This document shows, piece by piece, positions 25,436 through 34,042 of a DNA stretch of 64,000 nucleotides. The notes below the pieces were generated by a model. That model did not search any database, was not told the origin of the DNA, and saw nothing but the letters and a program-made list of their open reading frames with translations. The DNA is from Methanomethylovorans sp. PtaU1.Bin093 (GTDB taxonomy: Archaea; Halobacteriota; Methanosarcinia; Methanosarcinales; Methanosarcinaceae). Made by a program: the position numbers and the translations under genes. How positions within the stretch are numbered: the stretch's first letter is position 1; the number at the start of each line of letters is the position of its first letter. Where the stretch lies: contig NZ_MVQX01000060.1 in NCBI RefSeq assembly GCF_002067275.1, positions 1-64,000 on the forward strand, read 5' to 3'.

Positions 25436-26932
25436 ATGGTAATTCCCGTATTATTGAAGTTCCTGGTCTTTATCATAAGCCTGTCAATATCAGGATGTGT
25501 TTCACCTGCTGACCAAGGCGTTGACACGGTCACAAACGTCAATGTGCCAACCGGACCCATTGCATACGTAGATACCGACGGAAATGCAAATTACAATTGT
25601 GATGGGGTAAATGATCACGTGGAGATCAACAAAGCACTTGAATATGTCAATAGTATCGGCGGTGGGACTGTGTACCTTAGGGGACCTAACACGTACTGGA
25701 TAAACGGGACCCTGAAGATGGGGGACAACACTATCCTCACCGGGGACTCCAGCGCCTGTATCAAGCTCATACCAAATGCCAATTGGGGAGATTATGTACC
25801 TTTGATCACTAACATGGATGGTGCAAATAAGAATTTCACAGTAAAGGGCTTCGAGATAGATGGGAACAGTGAGAACCAGTCAGTTCGCCGGGGATCTGCA
25901 TATTACGATATGATCTATTTCTACAAATGTACCGACATCACTGTTACTGACATGCGTCTGGAATGGGGAACAAGTGACGGGCTGATAGTAAGGAACTATT
26001 TCCACGACAGACCTTCTAACATCGTTTTCACAAATAATTCAGTATATAAGCTTGGACACGAAGCCCTGTACACCCTGGGACTGAACGGTGTGACAGCAGC
26101 TAACAACAATGTGTTCACCAGGACCAACACCGCTTTCAGACTATCAAGTTCAGGCCACGCTAAGATCTACAACAACATAATCCATTCGGAGATACAGGAC
26201 TGGTCAACAGGCCCCGGCATCGAGATCGACAAGAGCGATGGATACGAGTCCCAGAATATCGAGATATACAGGAATAAGATCCACACCCTTAATGGTGCTG
26301 CTATCTGGATATTTGGAGAGGACACTGACGATGTGATACGTGGCAAGGATGTGTACATACACCACAATATAATATATGATGTTGGCCAGTACGACAAGTT
26401 TACCGGATACAGCAACGCGGGGATCGTTATCGGGCAGTTCAATAATACAATAATAGAGAACAACGTCATTCATAATGGCGGTCAGGCGGGAATTAAATAT
26501 TACCAATACCCGAACGCAGCCAGCATGAATACATCATTCACGACCATTGTCAGGAACAATATTATACTGGGCTCTGATAAATACCAGGACAGTGGATTGT
26601 GGAACACTGATGAAATAAATCACACTTTCGTATCGAATAACAACTGTATATATAGTGTGGACAATAACTACAACGGTAAAGGCATCGTCTATAAAGACGA
26701 TATCTATGTTGATCCGTTGTTTGCAGATGCTGCAAAACACGATTATCACCTGAAAAGTACTGCAGGCCGATGGTCCGGCAAAGCATGGGTAAATGATGCT
26801 GTAACAAGTCCGCTCATTGATGCAGGATATCCTTTATCGCCCTTCAGTCGTGAACCCGAGCCCAATGGTGGCAGAATAAACATAGGCAGATATGGCAATA
26901 CTAATGAAGCTTCCAAGAGTCCTGCCACCTGA
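25436..26932 (+). CDS. Secreted right-handed beta-helix protein, probable lipoprotein
   Basis: This 498-residue protein has an N-terminal signal and a lipobox-like SISGC near residue 21. About ten Asn-rich turns follow, of the NNxI/NNxV type (for example YNNIIHSEIQ, IYRNKIHTL, IHHNIIYDVG, IENNVIHNGG), typical of parallel beta-helices that bind or cut polysaccharide. It resembles the carbohydrate-active and surface beta-helix proteins of Methanosarcina, such as disaggregatase-like proteins, but catalytic residues cannot be assigned. It probably sits on the cell surface. Confidence 0.8.
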   Translation: MVIPVLLKFLVFIISLSISGCVSPADQGVDTVTNVNVPTGPIAYVDTDGNANYNCDGVNDHVEINKALEYVNSIGGGTVYLRGPNTYWINGTLKMGDNTILTGDSSACIKLIPNANWGDYVPLITNMDGANKNFTVKGFEIDGNSENQSVRRGSAYYDMIYFYKCTDITVTDMRLEWGTSDGLIVRNYFHDRPSNIVFTNNSVYKLGHEALYTLGLNGVTAANNNVFTRTNTAFRLSSSGHAKIYNNIIHSEIQDWSTGPGIEIDKSDGYESQNIEIYRNKIHTLNGAAIWIFGEDTDDVIRGKDVYIHHNIIYDVGQYDKFTGYSNAGIVIGQFNNTIIENNVIHNGGQAGIKYYQYPNAASMNTSFTTIVRNNIILGSDKYQDSGLWNTDEINHTFVSNNNCIYSVDNNYNGKGIVYKDDIYVDPLFADAAKHDYHLKSTAGRWSGKAWVNDAVTSPLIDAGYPLSPFSREPEPNGGRINIGRYGNTNEASKSPAT

Positions 26933-27016
26933 CCTTTGTTTCAGAAGGGATTAGAAACATCGTTCCTGAAAGGAACATAGACCAACCTTTAATAGCAAAA
27001 AAGACCTTTTAAAATC

Positions 27017-28252
27017 ATGCAAACCATGCGTGAACACCCCACACTCTGGATCCAGGGCAGTACTTCAGCTTCACTTGAGGACAAGACCATAGTGCTTGCA
27101 GTTACCGGCAGCATTGCAGCGGTACGCACTGTGGAACTTGCCAGAGAATTAATACGCAGAGGTGCCGATGTATATGCCGTCATGAGCGAGGCCGCCTCAT
27201 GGATACTTGATCCCATGGCCCTCCACTACGCCACCGGTCATGAAGCGATAACCAGGATAACAGGGGCTGTGGAGCATGTGGAGTTCTGCGGTATGAGCGG
27301 TAAGGCCGATCTGTTGCTCATAGCTCCTGCAACAGCTAACACCATCGGAAAAATTGCATCCGGGATCGATGACACACCTGTGACCACCTTCGCCACCACG
27401 GCCATTGGAGCAGGCATTCCGGTGATGATAGTACCTGCAATGCACGAAGCCATGTATAACCATCCAGCATTGATCGAAAATCTGGAGAAGATCAAAAGCT
27501 GGGGAATTAGGTTCATCGGACCGGATATCAAGGAAGGTATTGCTAAGATAGCCTCTAATGAAGAGATAGTGCTGCAGGTGGAAAGGCAGTCCGGCAGCAG
27601 AGAACTTGCAGGCAGGAAGATCCTTATAACCAGCGGCTCCACTGCAGAAGCAATCGACCCTATAAGAATACTTACAAACAGAGCATCAGGCAGGACTGGT
27701 GTGGAACTTGCTCTGGAAGCCTACAGGCGCGGGGCGGAAGTGACCATAGTACACCGCAACAAAGTGGGCTTTACAGGCATCAAGGATATATATGCTGAAA
27801 GCGCCTCCCAGATGACAGAAGCGGTACTTGGGGAACTGGACTGTGGTTATGATGTACTGATCAGTGCAGCTGCCATAGCTGATTATACCCTTGATCCGGC
27901 AAATACTAAAATAAGGTCAGGGGAAGAACTTACCCTACACATGAGGCCTACTGCCAAGCTGATAGGCAAAGCAAGGGAGAAATGTCCGGACCTGCTCATT
28001 GCAGGGTTCAAAGCCGAAACCGGAACCGGCCTGGAAGAGCTGCTCAAAAGAGCAACGCACACCCTGGAAACCTCAAAACTTGACCTTATAGTTGCTAATG
28101 ATGTAGCAGGCAGTGGTATTGGTACCGAGGATAACGAAGTATATATCCTTACTGCGGAAGAACCCGGCCATATCCATATAAAAGGGTCAAAAAGAGTTAT
28201 AGCCTCTGCATTGCTGGATGAGATAGGCCACCTGCTGATGTCAGGGAAGTGA
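27017..28252 (+). CDS. coaBC: Bifunctional phosphopantothenoylcysteine decarboxylase / phosphopantothenate-cysteine ligase
   Basis: This is a 411-residue fusion. The N-terminal flavin decarboxylase domain (CoaC, about 20-190) has VTGSIAAVRTVELAREL and PAMHEAMYNHPA. The C-terminal CoaB ligase domain (about 195-405) has SGSTAEAIDPIR, LTNRASGRTGVELA and AAIADY. It makes 4'-phosphopantetheine from phosphopantothenate and cysteine. The hairpin GTTCCT-GAA-AGGAAC (26962-26976) and a TATA-like stretch lie in the short upstream gap. It is followed by pantoate kinase and phosphopantothenate synthetase, so the CoA route is clustered. Confidence 0.95.
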   Translation: MQTMREHPTLWIQGSTSASLEDKTIVLAVTGSIAAVRTVELARELIRRGADVYAVMSEAASWILDPMALHYATGHEAITRITGAVEHVEFCGMSGKADLLLIAPATANTIGKIASGIDDTPVTTFATTAIGAGIPVMIVPAMHEAMYNHPALIENLEKIKSWGIRFIGPDIKEGIAKIASNEEIVLQVERQSGSRELAGRKILITSGSTAEAIDPIRILTNRASGRTGVELALEAYRRGAEVTIVHRNKVGFTGIKDIYAESASQMTEAVLGELDCGYDVLISAAAIADYTLDPANTKIRSGEELTLHMRPTAKLIGKAREKCPDLLIAGFKAETGTGLEELLKRATHTLETSKLDLIVANDVAGSGIGTEDNEVYILTAEEPGHIHIKGSKRVIASALLDEIGHLLMSGK

Positions 28253-28271
28253 TAGCACGCAGGAAAAAAAA

Positions 28272-29138
28272 TGGTCTGCCAGTGCCTTTGCCCCGGCACA
28301 TATAACCGGCTTTTTTTGTATACACGATCATGAAGACCCCCGTAAAAAAGGTTCTACAGGTTGTGGTATTGTCCTTGATGGAGGAGTGGTTACCACTGTG
28401 ACATATTCAGAAGAACTGGATGATACACAGATAACCCTGAACGGCAAACAGGTAGGAGGTCACACTACAAGGACTGTGGCAGATATGCTTACAAATTTAC
28501 CTGTGCTTGTGGAAAGCGTAGCGAACATCCCTATAGGGTGCGGATTCGGAGCATCCGGCGCAGGAGCCCTCGGCACCGCTTACGCATTGAACGAGGCACT
28601 GTGCCTCAACCTGACCTCGGCCAAGATAATTGAAACTGCACATGTGGCAGAGGTCATTAACAGGAGCGGACTCGGGGACGTAATAGCACAATCCTACGGA
28701 GGCGTGGTCATTCGCACAGCGCCAGGGGCACCGGAATATGGAAAAGTGGACTGGATCCCGGTTGCACGCAAAGAAGTACTCTGCCTGCCACTCGGAGAAC
28801 TGGATACTGGTTCTGTCATCTCGGACCCTGATCTTGTCTGGCGCATAACTTCCATGGGAAGAGGTGCAATGAAAAAACTCATGCTTGCACCCACCTTTGA
28901 GACTTTTATGCAATGCTCCCGGGACTTTGCCATAGGTACAGGACTTGCGTCCGATGCCATAATGGATATAATAGAAGCAGTTGGATCTGCCGGTGGCATG
29001 GCGTCCCAGGCTATGCTTGGAGAATCCGTTTTTGCAATAGCGGACCCTGGAAGAAGGGAAGCAGTGATCGAAGCGCTCAATGAGTTCGGCCAGCCATTGG
29101 CATATAATCTGAATGATTGCAGAGCAGGGCTTTTGTGA
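28272..29138 (+). CDS. Pantoate kinase (GHMP family), start codon missing or frameshifted
   Basis: This is the archaeal pantoate kinase, which phosphorylates pantoate before beta-alanine is added. The GHMP motif PIGCGFGASGAGALG is clear, and the N-terminal family block SASAFAPGHITGFF is in frame from about 28275. The frame is open back to a TGA at 28236-28238, but no ATG, GTG or TTG exists in it before the GTG at 28386, which would delete the essential N-terminus. An ATG with AGGA upstream at 28271 is one base out of frame. Either an unusual start, slippage at the A8 run, or one extra base near 28274 explains this. The 28272 boundary marks where family similarity begins. Confidence 0.85.
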   Translation, partial: WSASAFAPAHITGFFCIHDHEDPRKKGSTGCGIVLDGGVVTTVTYSEELDDTQITLNGKQVGGHTTRTVADMLTNLPVLVESVANIPIGCGFGASGAGALGTAYALNEALCLNLTSAKIIETAHVAEVINRSGLGDVIAQSYGGVVIRTAPGAPEYGKVDWIPVARKEVLCLPLGELDTGSVISDPDLVWRITSMGRGAMKKLMLAPTFETFMQCSRDFAIGTGLASDAIMDIIEAVGSAGGMASQAMLGESVFAIADPGRREAVIEALNEFGQPLAYNLNDCRAGLL

Positions 29139-29255
29139 CAAAAAGCCTATTTAGTATGTTGCTGCATTAAACTCACAAAAATACAACCTATATATAAATT
29201 ATAATCTGGATCATGGAAAACTGAAAGAAGACAGAATAACGGGAGACAGAAGATC

Positions 29256-30026
29256 GTGACACATATCCCTGAGGATCATCCAAGATATGCATCCCTGATA
29301 ACCAGGGAAAGGATAGTTGAGGGTGTACAGATGGGTATCACCAGCCAGCAAGGACTTGTGGCCCAGGGCAGGGGTGAAGCCTTTGACTATCTTATCGGCG
29401 AGCGTACGATCGGATCCGCCGCAATTGCAGAACGTGTGGCAGTAGCTTATCTGCTCACTGCACAAAGACCCATTATATCCGTTAATGGCAATACTGCGGC
29501 CCTTGTACCTGGAGCCCTTGTATCGCTGTCAGACGTCACAGGAGCGCAACTGGAAGTGAACCTGTTCCACCGCAGCGATGCCAGGATGCACAGGATAATC
29601 GAGCATCTGAAAGCACATGGAGCAGGAAAGGTACTTGGTTCAAAAGGTGATGCACGACTTGACCTTTCCCATGATCGGGGTATAGTCGACCAGGAAGGCA
29701 TATATGCGGCAGATGTGGTACTTGTACCTCTGGAAGATGGGGACAGGTGCCAGAAACTCGTGGAAATGGGCAAGATAGTCATAGCAATAGACCTTAACCC
29801 ACTGTCCAGAACCTCACTTTCTGCAACTGTGACAATCGCCGATAATGTTACAAGGGCATTGGAGAACATGATCCAGTTCACAAAAGAGATGAAAAAAGAT
29901 AGTAAAAAACAATTACAAGCGATCATTGATTCCTATGACAACAGAAGAGTACTGGCTGATGCCATGTATGCCATCCAGGAACATCTTAAGAACCAGGCAG
30001 GGCGCGAGGGTATCGAATGGATCTGA
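29256..30026 (+). CDS. 4-Phosphopantoate-beta-alanine ligase (phosphopantothenate synthetase)
   Basis: This 256-residue protein of the DUF137 family is the archaeal enzyme joining 4-phosphopantoate with beta-alanine using ATP. Family blocks are SVNGNTAALVPG, EVNLFHRSDARM and VIAIDLNPLSRTS. The GTG start at 29256 fits the family length. A TATA-like TATATATAAATT near 29189-29200 suggests its own promoter. With the genes before it, it completes pantoate to phosphopantetheine. Confidence 0.95.
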   Translation: MTHIPEDHPRYASLITRERIVEGVQMGITSQQGLVAQGRGEAFDYLIGERTIGSAAIAERVAVAYLLTAQRPIISVNGNTAALVPGALVSLSDVTGAQLEVNLFHRSDARMHRIIEHLKAHGAGKVLGSKGDARLDLSHDRGIVDQEGIYAADVVLVPLEDGDRCQKLVEMGKIVIAIDLNPLSRTSLSATVTIADNVTRALENMIQFTKEMKKDSKKQLQAIIDSYDNRRVLADAMYAIQEHLKNQAGREGIEWI

Positions 30027-30658
30027 TAGAGCAGACCAGAGAATATGTATCAGAGATCCTCGCAGATGAGCCCAGCACCCATGACATGTCTCACATAGAG
30101 CGCGTAGAGAATGTATGCATGAGCATCAGGGAACAAGAAGGTGGTGATGAACTGGTGCTGCGCCTTGCTGCACTGCTTCATGATGTGGGAATCATCAAAG
30201 AGCATGAGCAGGGAGGCGATCATGCTCAATATAGTGCTGAGATCGCACAGGAATTCCTCACAGTTGCGGGTGCTGACAAAGACCTGACAGAGCATGTGAC
30301 GGCTTGCATCCGTTCCCACAGGTTCAGCAGTGGACTGAAGGCACATACGCTGGAAGCAAGGATATTACAGGATGCTGACAGGATAGATGCCCTCGGAGCA
30401 GTGGGTATTTTCAGGTCCCTGGTGTCCATGGGAGCTTTGCGTGCCATGAGGTCTACCATCGGAACAGTGAAAGAGAGATCCATGAATGCTTATAATGAGG
30501 ACCCCCTTGAAGGGTTCTATGAATATATGAACAATAAACCTTTCAAAATATTGGAAAGACTTAACACCGGCACTGCCAGAGAGATAGCGAGGGAGAGACT
30601 TAAACTGATGCATGTGTATCTTAATGCACTTCAGGAAGAGACCTGCTGCATAAAGTGA
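30017..30658 (+). CDS. HD-domain phosphohydrolase
   Basis: This 213-residue protein has the HD metal motif: H at SHIERV, HD at LLHDVGI, further H in the CIRSHRFSSG block, and D in LQDADRIDALGA. This pattern matches the YpgQ/YedJ-type HD hydrolases that act on nucleotides or phosphates. It overlaps the end of the phosphopantothenate synthetase gene by 10 bp, so it is co-translated, but a direct role in CoA synthesis is not known. Confidence 0.85.
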   Translation: MDLIEQTREYVSEILADEPSTHDMSHIERVENVCMSIREQEGGDELVLRLAALLHDVGIIKEHEQGGDHAQYSAEIAQEFLTVAGADKDLTEHVTACIRSHRFSSGLKAHTLEARILQDADRIDALGAVGIFRSLVSMGALRAMRSTIGTVKERSMNAYNEDPLEGFYEYMNNKPFKILERLNTGTAREIARERLKLMHVYLNALQEETCCIK

Positions 30659-30663
30659 TAACT

Positions 30664-31965
30664 ATGGCTGATATGATCATAAAGAATGGGCATATCCTTA
30701 CAATGGAGCCCGGCAAGGAGCATGAATTGAGGAACGGAGTGGTGGTCATAGACGATGGGACCATCACAGAGGTCGGAGAAAAAACACAGGAAACTGCAGA
30801 CATCGTAGTGGATGCACAGGGAGGCATCGTTATGCCCGGTCTTGTGAACACTCATACACATGCAGCAATGACACTTTTCAGAGGATATGCAGATGATCTG
30901 CCCCTTTCACAGTGGCTGCAGCAGCATATCTGGCCTGCAGAAGCAAAACTTACTGATAATGATATATATAAGGGAACTCTGCTTGCATGCCTTGAGATGA
31001 TCAAAAGCGGTACCACTTGCTTCAATGACATGTACTTCCATATGGATGAAACGGCAAAAGCAGTAGAGCAAGCCGGAATAAGGGCTGCCCTGTCCTATGG
31101 AATGATAGAGTTGGGAAATAAGGATAAAGCAGATGCGGAATTAAAGGAAGGCAGCCGGTTCGTGCAGAAATGGCAAGGCAAGGCAGATGGCAGGATCACA
31201 GCAATGTATGGACCACATGCACCTAATACCTGTTCCAGGGAATTCCTTCAAAGGGTCAAGGATAAAGCGAGGGAGGACGGTGTGAAGGTACATATCCATG
31301 TACTGGAAACAGAGGCTGAACTAAAAGAGATGAAAGAGAAATATGGCATGTGCTCCATACACATGCTGAATAACATTGGCTTTTTCGATAGTGATGTTGT
31401 CGCTGCTCATTGCGTGTGGCTGTCTGATGGAGATATTAAGATATTGGCAGAAAAAGGAGTGAACATATCCCATAATCCTGTGAGCAACATGAAACTGGCG
31501 TCAGGGATCGCTCCTGTGACAAAGCTTCTGAACAGTGGAGCGAACGTGTGTCTGGGAACCGACGGATGCGCCTCTAACAATAACCTGGACATGTTCGAGG
31601 AAATGAAGATCGCAGCATTACTGCAGAAGGTCAGCACCATGGACCCTACGGCACTGCCTGCAAAAGAAGTGCTGAAGATGGCAACTGTCAACGGTGCCAA
31701 AGCATTGGGGATCAATGCGGGCATGATAAGAAAAGGAGCACTTGCGGATATAGTAATAGTTGACATGAATAAAGCCCACATGAGACCATTCTACGATGCT
31801 GCCTCGCATCTGGTATATAGCGCCAATGGACAGGATGTGATGACAAACATTGTAAATGGAAAATTGCTCATGCAGGATTATGAAGTGCTTTGTATGGATG
31901 AGATGAAAATTATAGAGCAGGCAATTGTGGCTGCAGAGGATCTTATACAAAGAGTGAATGAATAG
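30664..31965 (+). CDS. 5-Methylthioadenosine / S-adenosylhomocysteine / 5'-deoxyadenosine deaminase
   Basis: This 433-residue amidohydrolase has [11 protein letters not shown] near 60 (the HxH metal site), [29 protein letters not shown] and [14 protein letters not shown]. It removes ammonia from SAM-derived nucleosides. In methanogens the DadD member handles 5'-deoxyadenosine and SAH. Adenosylhomocysteinase follows directly, making a local unit for SAM by-product recycling. The start may be GTG at 30655 overlapping the HD stop. Confidence 0.92.
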   Translation: MADMIIKNGHILTMEPGKEHELRNGVVVIDDGTITEVGEKTQETADIVVDAQGGIVMPGLVNTHTHAAMTLFRGYADDLPLSQWLQQHIWPAEAKLTDNDIYKGTLLACLEMIKSGTTCFNDMYFHMDETAKAVEQAGIRAALSYGMIELGNKDKADAELKEGSRFVQKWQGKADGRITAMYGPHAPNTCSREFLQRVKDKAREDGVKVHIHVLETEAELKEMKEKYGMCSIHMLNNIGFFDSDVVAAHCVWLSDGDIKILAEKGVNISHNPVSNMKLASGIAPVTKLLNSGANVCLGTDGCASNNNLDMFEEMKIAALLQKVSTMDPTALPAKEVLKMATVNGAKALGINAGMIRKGALADIVIVDMNKAHMRPFYDAASHLVYSANGQDVMTNIVNGKLLMQDYEVLCMDEMKIIEQAIVAAEDLIQRVNE

Positions 31966-31999
31966 AACTTTTATTAAATGTATTTTTGGAGATATTGAA

Positions 32000-33235
32000 A
32001 TGCACAAAAAAGAACTTATTGAATCTGGTGACCAGAAGATAGAATGGGCCAGAGTACACATGCCAGTGCTGGATATAATCAGGAAGAATTTCGAGAAAGA
32101 AAAGCCTTTGGAAGGACATAGGATCGCAATGGCCTTGCATGTGGAAGCAAAGACTGCGGTGCTTGTGGAAACACTGGCAGCTGGCGGAGCGGAAGTAGCC
32201 ATTACCGGATGCAACCCCCTGAGTACACAGGATGATGTATCTGCTGCACTGTGCACACGCGACAATATAAGCTCATGTGCAAAATATGAATGCACCAATG
32301 ATGAATATTATGCTGCTATGGACAAGGTGCTTGGAATAGAACCTGATATTACAATAGATGACGGTGCAGACCTCATATTCAAGCTGCACACAGAAAGACA
32401 GGATCTGCTGCCCAATATACTTGGGGGATGTGAGGAAACCACTACGGGCATACACAGGCTGAAAGCTATGGAAAAAGACGGGGCCCTGAAAATGCCGGTT
32501 ATGGCCGTCAACGATGCTATGACAAAGTTCATGTTCGACAACAGGTATGGGACCGGACAATCCTCATGGGACGGGATAATGAGGACCACGAACCTGCTGG
32601 TGGCGGGTAAGAACGTTGTCGTGGGAGGATATGGATGGTGTGGCAAAGGAGTTGCCATGCGTGCAAGGGGCCTTGGAGCTAATGTGATCGTGACAGAAAT
32701 AGATCCGATACGTGCCCTTGAAGCAAAGATGGATGGAAACCTGGTAATGCCCATGAAAGAAGCAGCAAAGATAGGGGACATCTTCGTGACGACTACAGGG
32801 AACTGTGATATTATAACTAGGGAACATTTTGAAGTAATTAAGGATGGGGCGATCCTTTCCAACTCGGGTCATTTCAATGTTGAGATCGATCTTGAGGATC
32901 TGGAAAATATGGCCAAAGGTGTGCGTACTGTCCGTAAGAACATAAAAGAGTACGACATTGGTGACAGAAAAGTATACGTGCTTGCAGAAGGCAGGCTCGT
33001 GAACCTGGCTGCAGGCGACGGGCATCCTGCTGAAGTAATGGATATGAGCTTTGCTAATCAGGCCCTGTGTGTAAGGCACATTGCAGAGAATAAGCTCGTC
33101 AATGGAGTACATGCCGTGCCCCATGAGATAGATATGCACGTAGCTGAACTGAAGCTCAGGTCCATGGGAGTCAGTATCGACTCTTTGAGCAAGGAACAGT
33201 GTGAATACATGTGCGGATGGAAATCAGGAACTTAA
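32000..33235 (+). CDS. ahcY: Adenosylhomocysteinase
   Basis: This 411-residue NAD-dependent enzyme splits S-adenosylhomocysteine into adenosine and homocysteine. Visible signatures are [23 protein letters not shown], the NAD-binding [18 protein letters not shown], and [10 protein letters not shown]. The ATG at 32000 is preferred (GGAG 8 nt upstream) over one at 31958 that overlaps the deaminase. It is short like other archaeal forms. It keeps methyl-transfer reactions running in an organism rich in methyltransferases. Confidence 0.95.
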   Translation: MHKKELIESGDQKIEWARVHMPVLDIIRKNFEKEKPLEGHRIAMALHVEAKTAVLVETLAAGGAEVAITGCNPLSTQDDVSAALCTRDNISSCAKYECTNDEYYAAMDKVLGIEPDITIDDGADLIFKLHTERQDLLPNILGGCEETTTGIHRLKAMEKDGALKMPVMAVNDAMTKFMFDNRYGTGQSSWDGIMRTTNLLVAGKNVVVGGYGWCGKGVAMRARGLGANVIVTEIDPIRALEAKMDGNLVMPMKEAAKIGDIFVTTTGNCDIITREHFEVIKDGAILSNSGHFNVEIDLEDLENMAKGVRTVRKNIKEYDIGDRKVYVLAEGRLVNLAAGDGHPAEVMDMSFANQALCVRHIAENKLVNGVHAVPHEIDMHVAELKLRSMGVSIDSLSKEQCEYMCGWKSGT

Positions 33236-33352
33236 GATATTTGGCCATACGCATCTGCTGCGGATAAATAGAATACTGTTGAAAGGAGAAAAATTAACCG
33301 AACTTGCTTTTAAAGGGACGAAAACTTAATATAAATAGGTTATGACACAAGG

Positions 33353-33420
33353 ACGTACAACCAGTTGAGAACGTTTTTTTGTTGGTTTGGGATATTGTCA
33401 GAATGTATATCCCAAACCTG
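33353..33420 (+). ncRNA. Possible small RNA with a perfect 12-bp hairpin upstream of tRNA-Lys
   Basis: In the 294-bp gap after ahcY, TTAATATAAATAG (about 33327-33339) looks like a TATA box. About 25 bp on, a region starts that contains GGTTTGGGATAT (33384-33395), an 11-nt loop, and its exact complement ATATCCCAAACC (33407-33418). No reading frame uses it. It may be a small RNA or the 5' part of a long pre-tRNA. A second TATA-like stretch at 33446-33458 is nearer the tRNA. Confidence 0.4.
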
Positions 33421-33529
33421 TTTGGCCCCATTTCCTGTCTGCGAAATATATATATATGATAAGTACGTTTTGGGGGTCTACACCGAACTGATGCGAAAGT
33501 GGACAGGCAAAGGGACATACAAACATAAT

Positions 33530-33606
33530 GGGCTCGTAGCTCAGTCAGGCAGAGCGTCTGGCTTTTAACCAGACGGCCTAGGGTTCAAATCCCTACGAGC
33601 CCGCCA
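33530..33606 (+). tRNA. tRNA-Lys (anticodon TTT), CCA encoded
   Basis: A full cloverleaf can be drawn: acceptor GGGCTCG/CGAGCCC, D arm GCTC/GAGC, anticodon stem TCTGG/CCAGA around loop CTTTTAA (anticodon TTT), and T arm TAGGG/CCCTA around TTCAAAT. The discriminator is G at 33603, followed by an encoded CCA (33604-33606). It stands alone before the RNA polymerase genes, with a TATA-like run at 33446-33458. Confidence 0.97.
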
Positions 33607-33682
33607 TGACAACCATGGCTTCAAATAAGTATATTTTTTTGCCAATCATTCCACGTGCACACTTTTTGAGGGAGGAGAAAAT

Positions 33683-33919
33683 TTGAATAAATTCAACCTG
33701 CTCGACAATGAACTGATCCCAAAACATGAGATATTGGGTGAGGATGAGTTGAAATCTGTTCTAAAACGCTACAAGATAGAAAGGGAACAATTCCCAAAGA
33801 TAAAGATGAATGATCCTGTAGTGCAACAAATTGGCGCATCGGTCGGAGATGTTGTTAAGATAACCAGGAAAAGCCAGACAGCAGGACAGGCACTTTATTA
33901 CAGGCTTGTAATAGAGTGA
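33683..33919 (+). CDS. rpoH: DNA-directed RNA polymerase subunit H
   Basis: This is a 78-residue protein homologous to the C-terminal part of eukaryotic Rpb5 (HEILGEDELKSVL, then DPVVQQIGASVGDVVKITR). The TTG start has a strong GGGAGGAG site upstream, and a TATA-like stretch lies at 33622-33638. It precedes rpoB2 as in most euryarchaea, but a terminator-like hairpin separates them. Confidence 0.97.
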   Translation: MNKFNLLDNELIPKHEILGEDELKSVLKRYKIEREQFPKIKMNDPVVQQIGASVGDVVKITRKSQTAGQALYYRLVIE

Positions 33920-33927
33920 GATAGCAT

Positions 33928-33950
33928 CAAATGAAAGCATTTGTTTTTTC
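33928..33950 (+). terminator. Hairpin terminator after rpoH
   Basis: CAAATG-AAAG-CATTTG (33928-33933 / 33938-33943) is followed at once by TTTTTT. The 6-bp stem and T-run look like an intrinsic terminator splitting rpoH from the large polymerase operon. Confidence 0.6.
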
Positions 33951-34002
33951 TATTGCCACTTTATTGTGGTCGTGCTACGTAATGTTTTTCATACCTTTCT
34001 AT

Positions 34003-34016
34003 CAACTAATTAGTTG
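34003..34016 (+). promoter_or_regulatory. Perfect 14-bp palindrome before rpoB2
   Basis: CAACTAATTAGTTG lies 27 bp upstream of the rpoB2 GTG, in the short promoter region after the rpoH terminator. It is either a protein-binding site or the core of an unusual promoter for the polymerase operon. Confidence 0.4.
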
Positions 34017-34042
34017 TAATCATCATTTAAGAGGGCAGTAAA

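Noticed and set aside
28386-29138. Pantoate kinase starting at the GTG at 28386
   Set aside because: This start removes the conserved N-terminal block APGHITGFF, which is clearly encoded in the same frame upstream.
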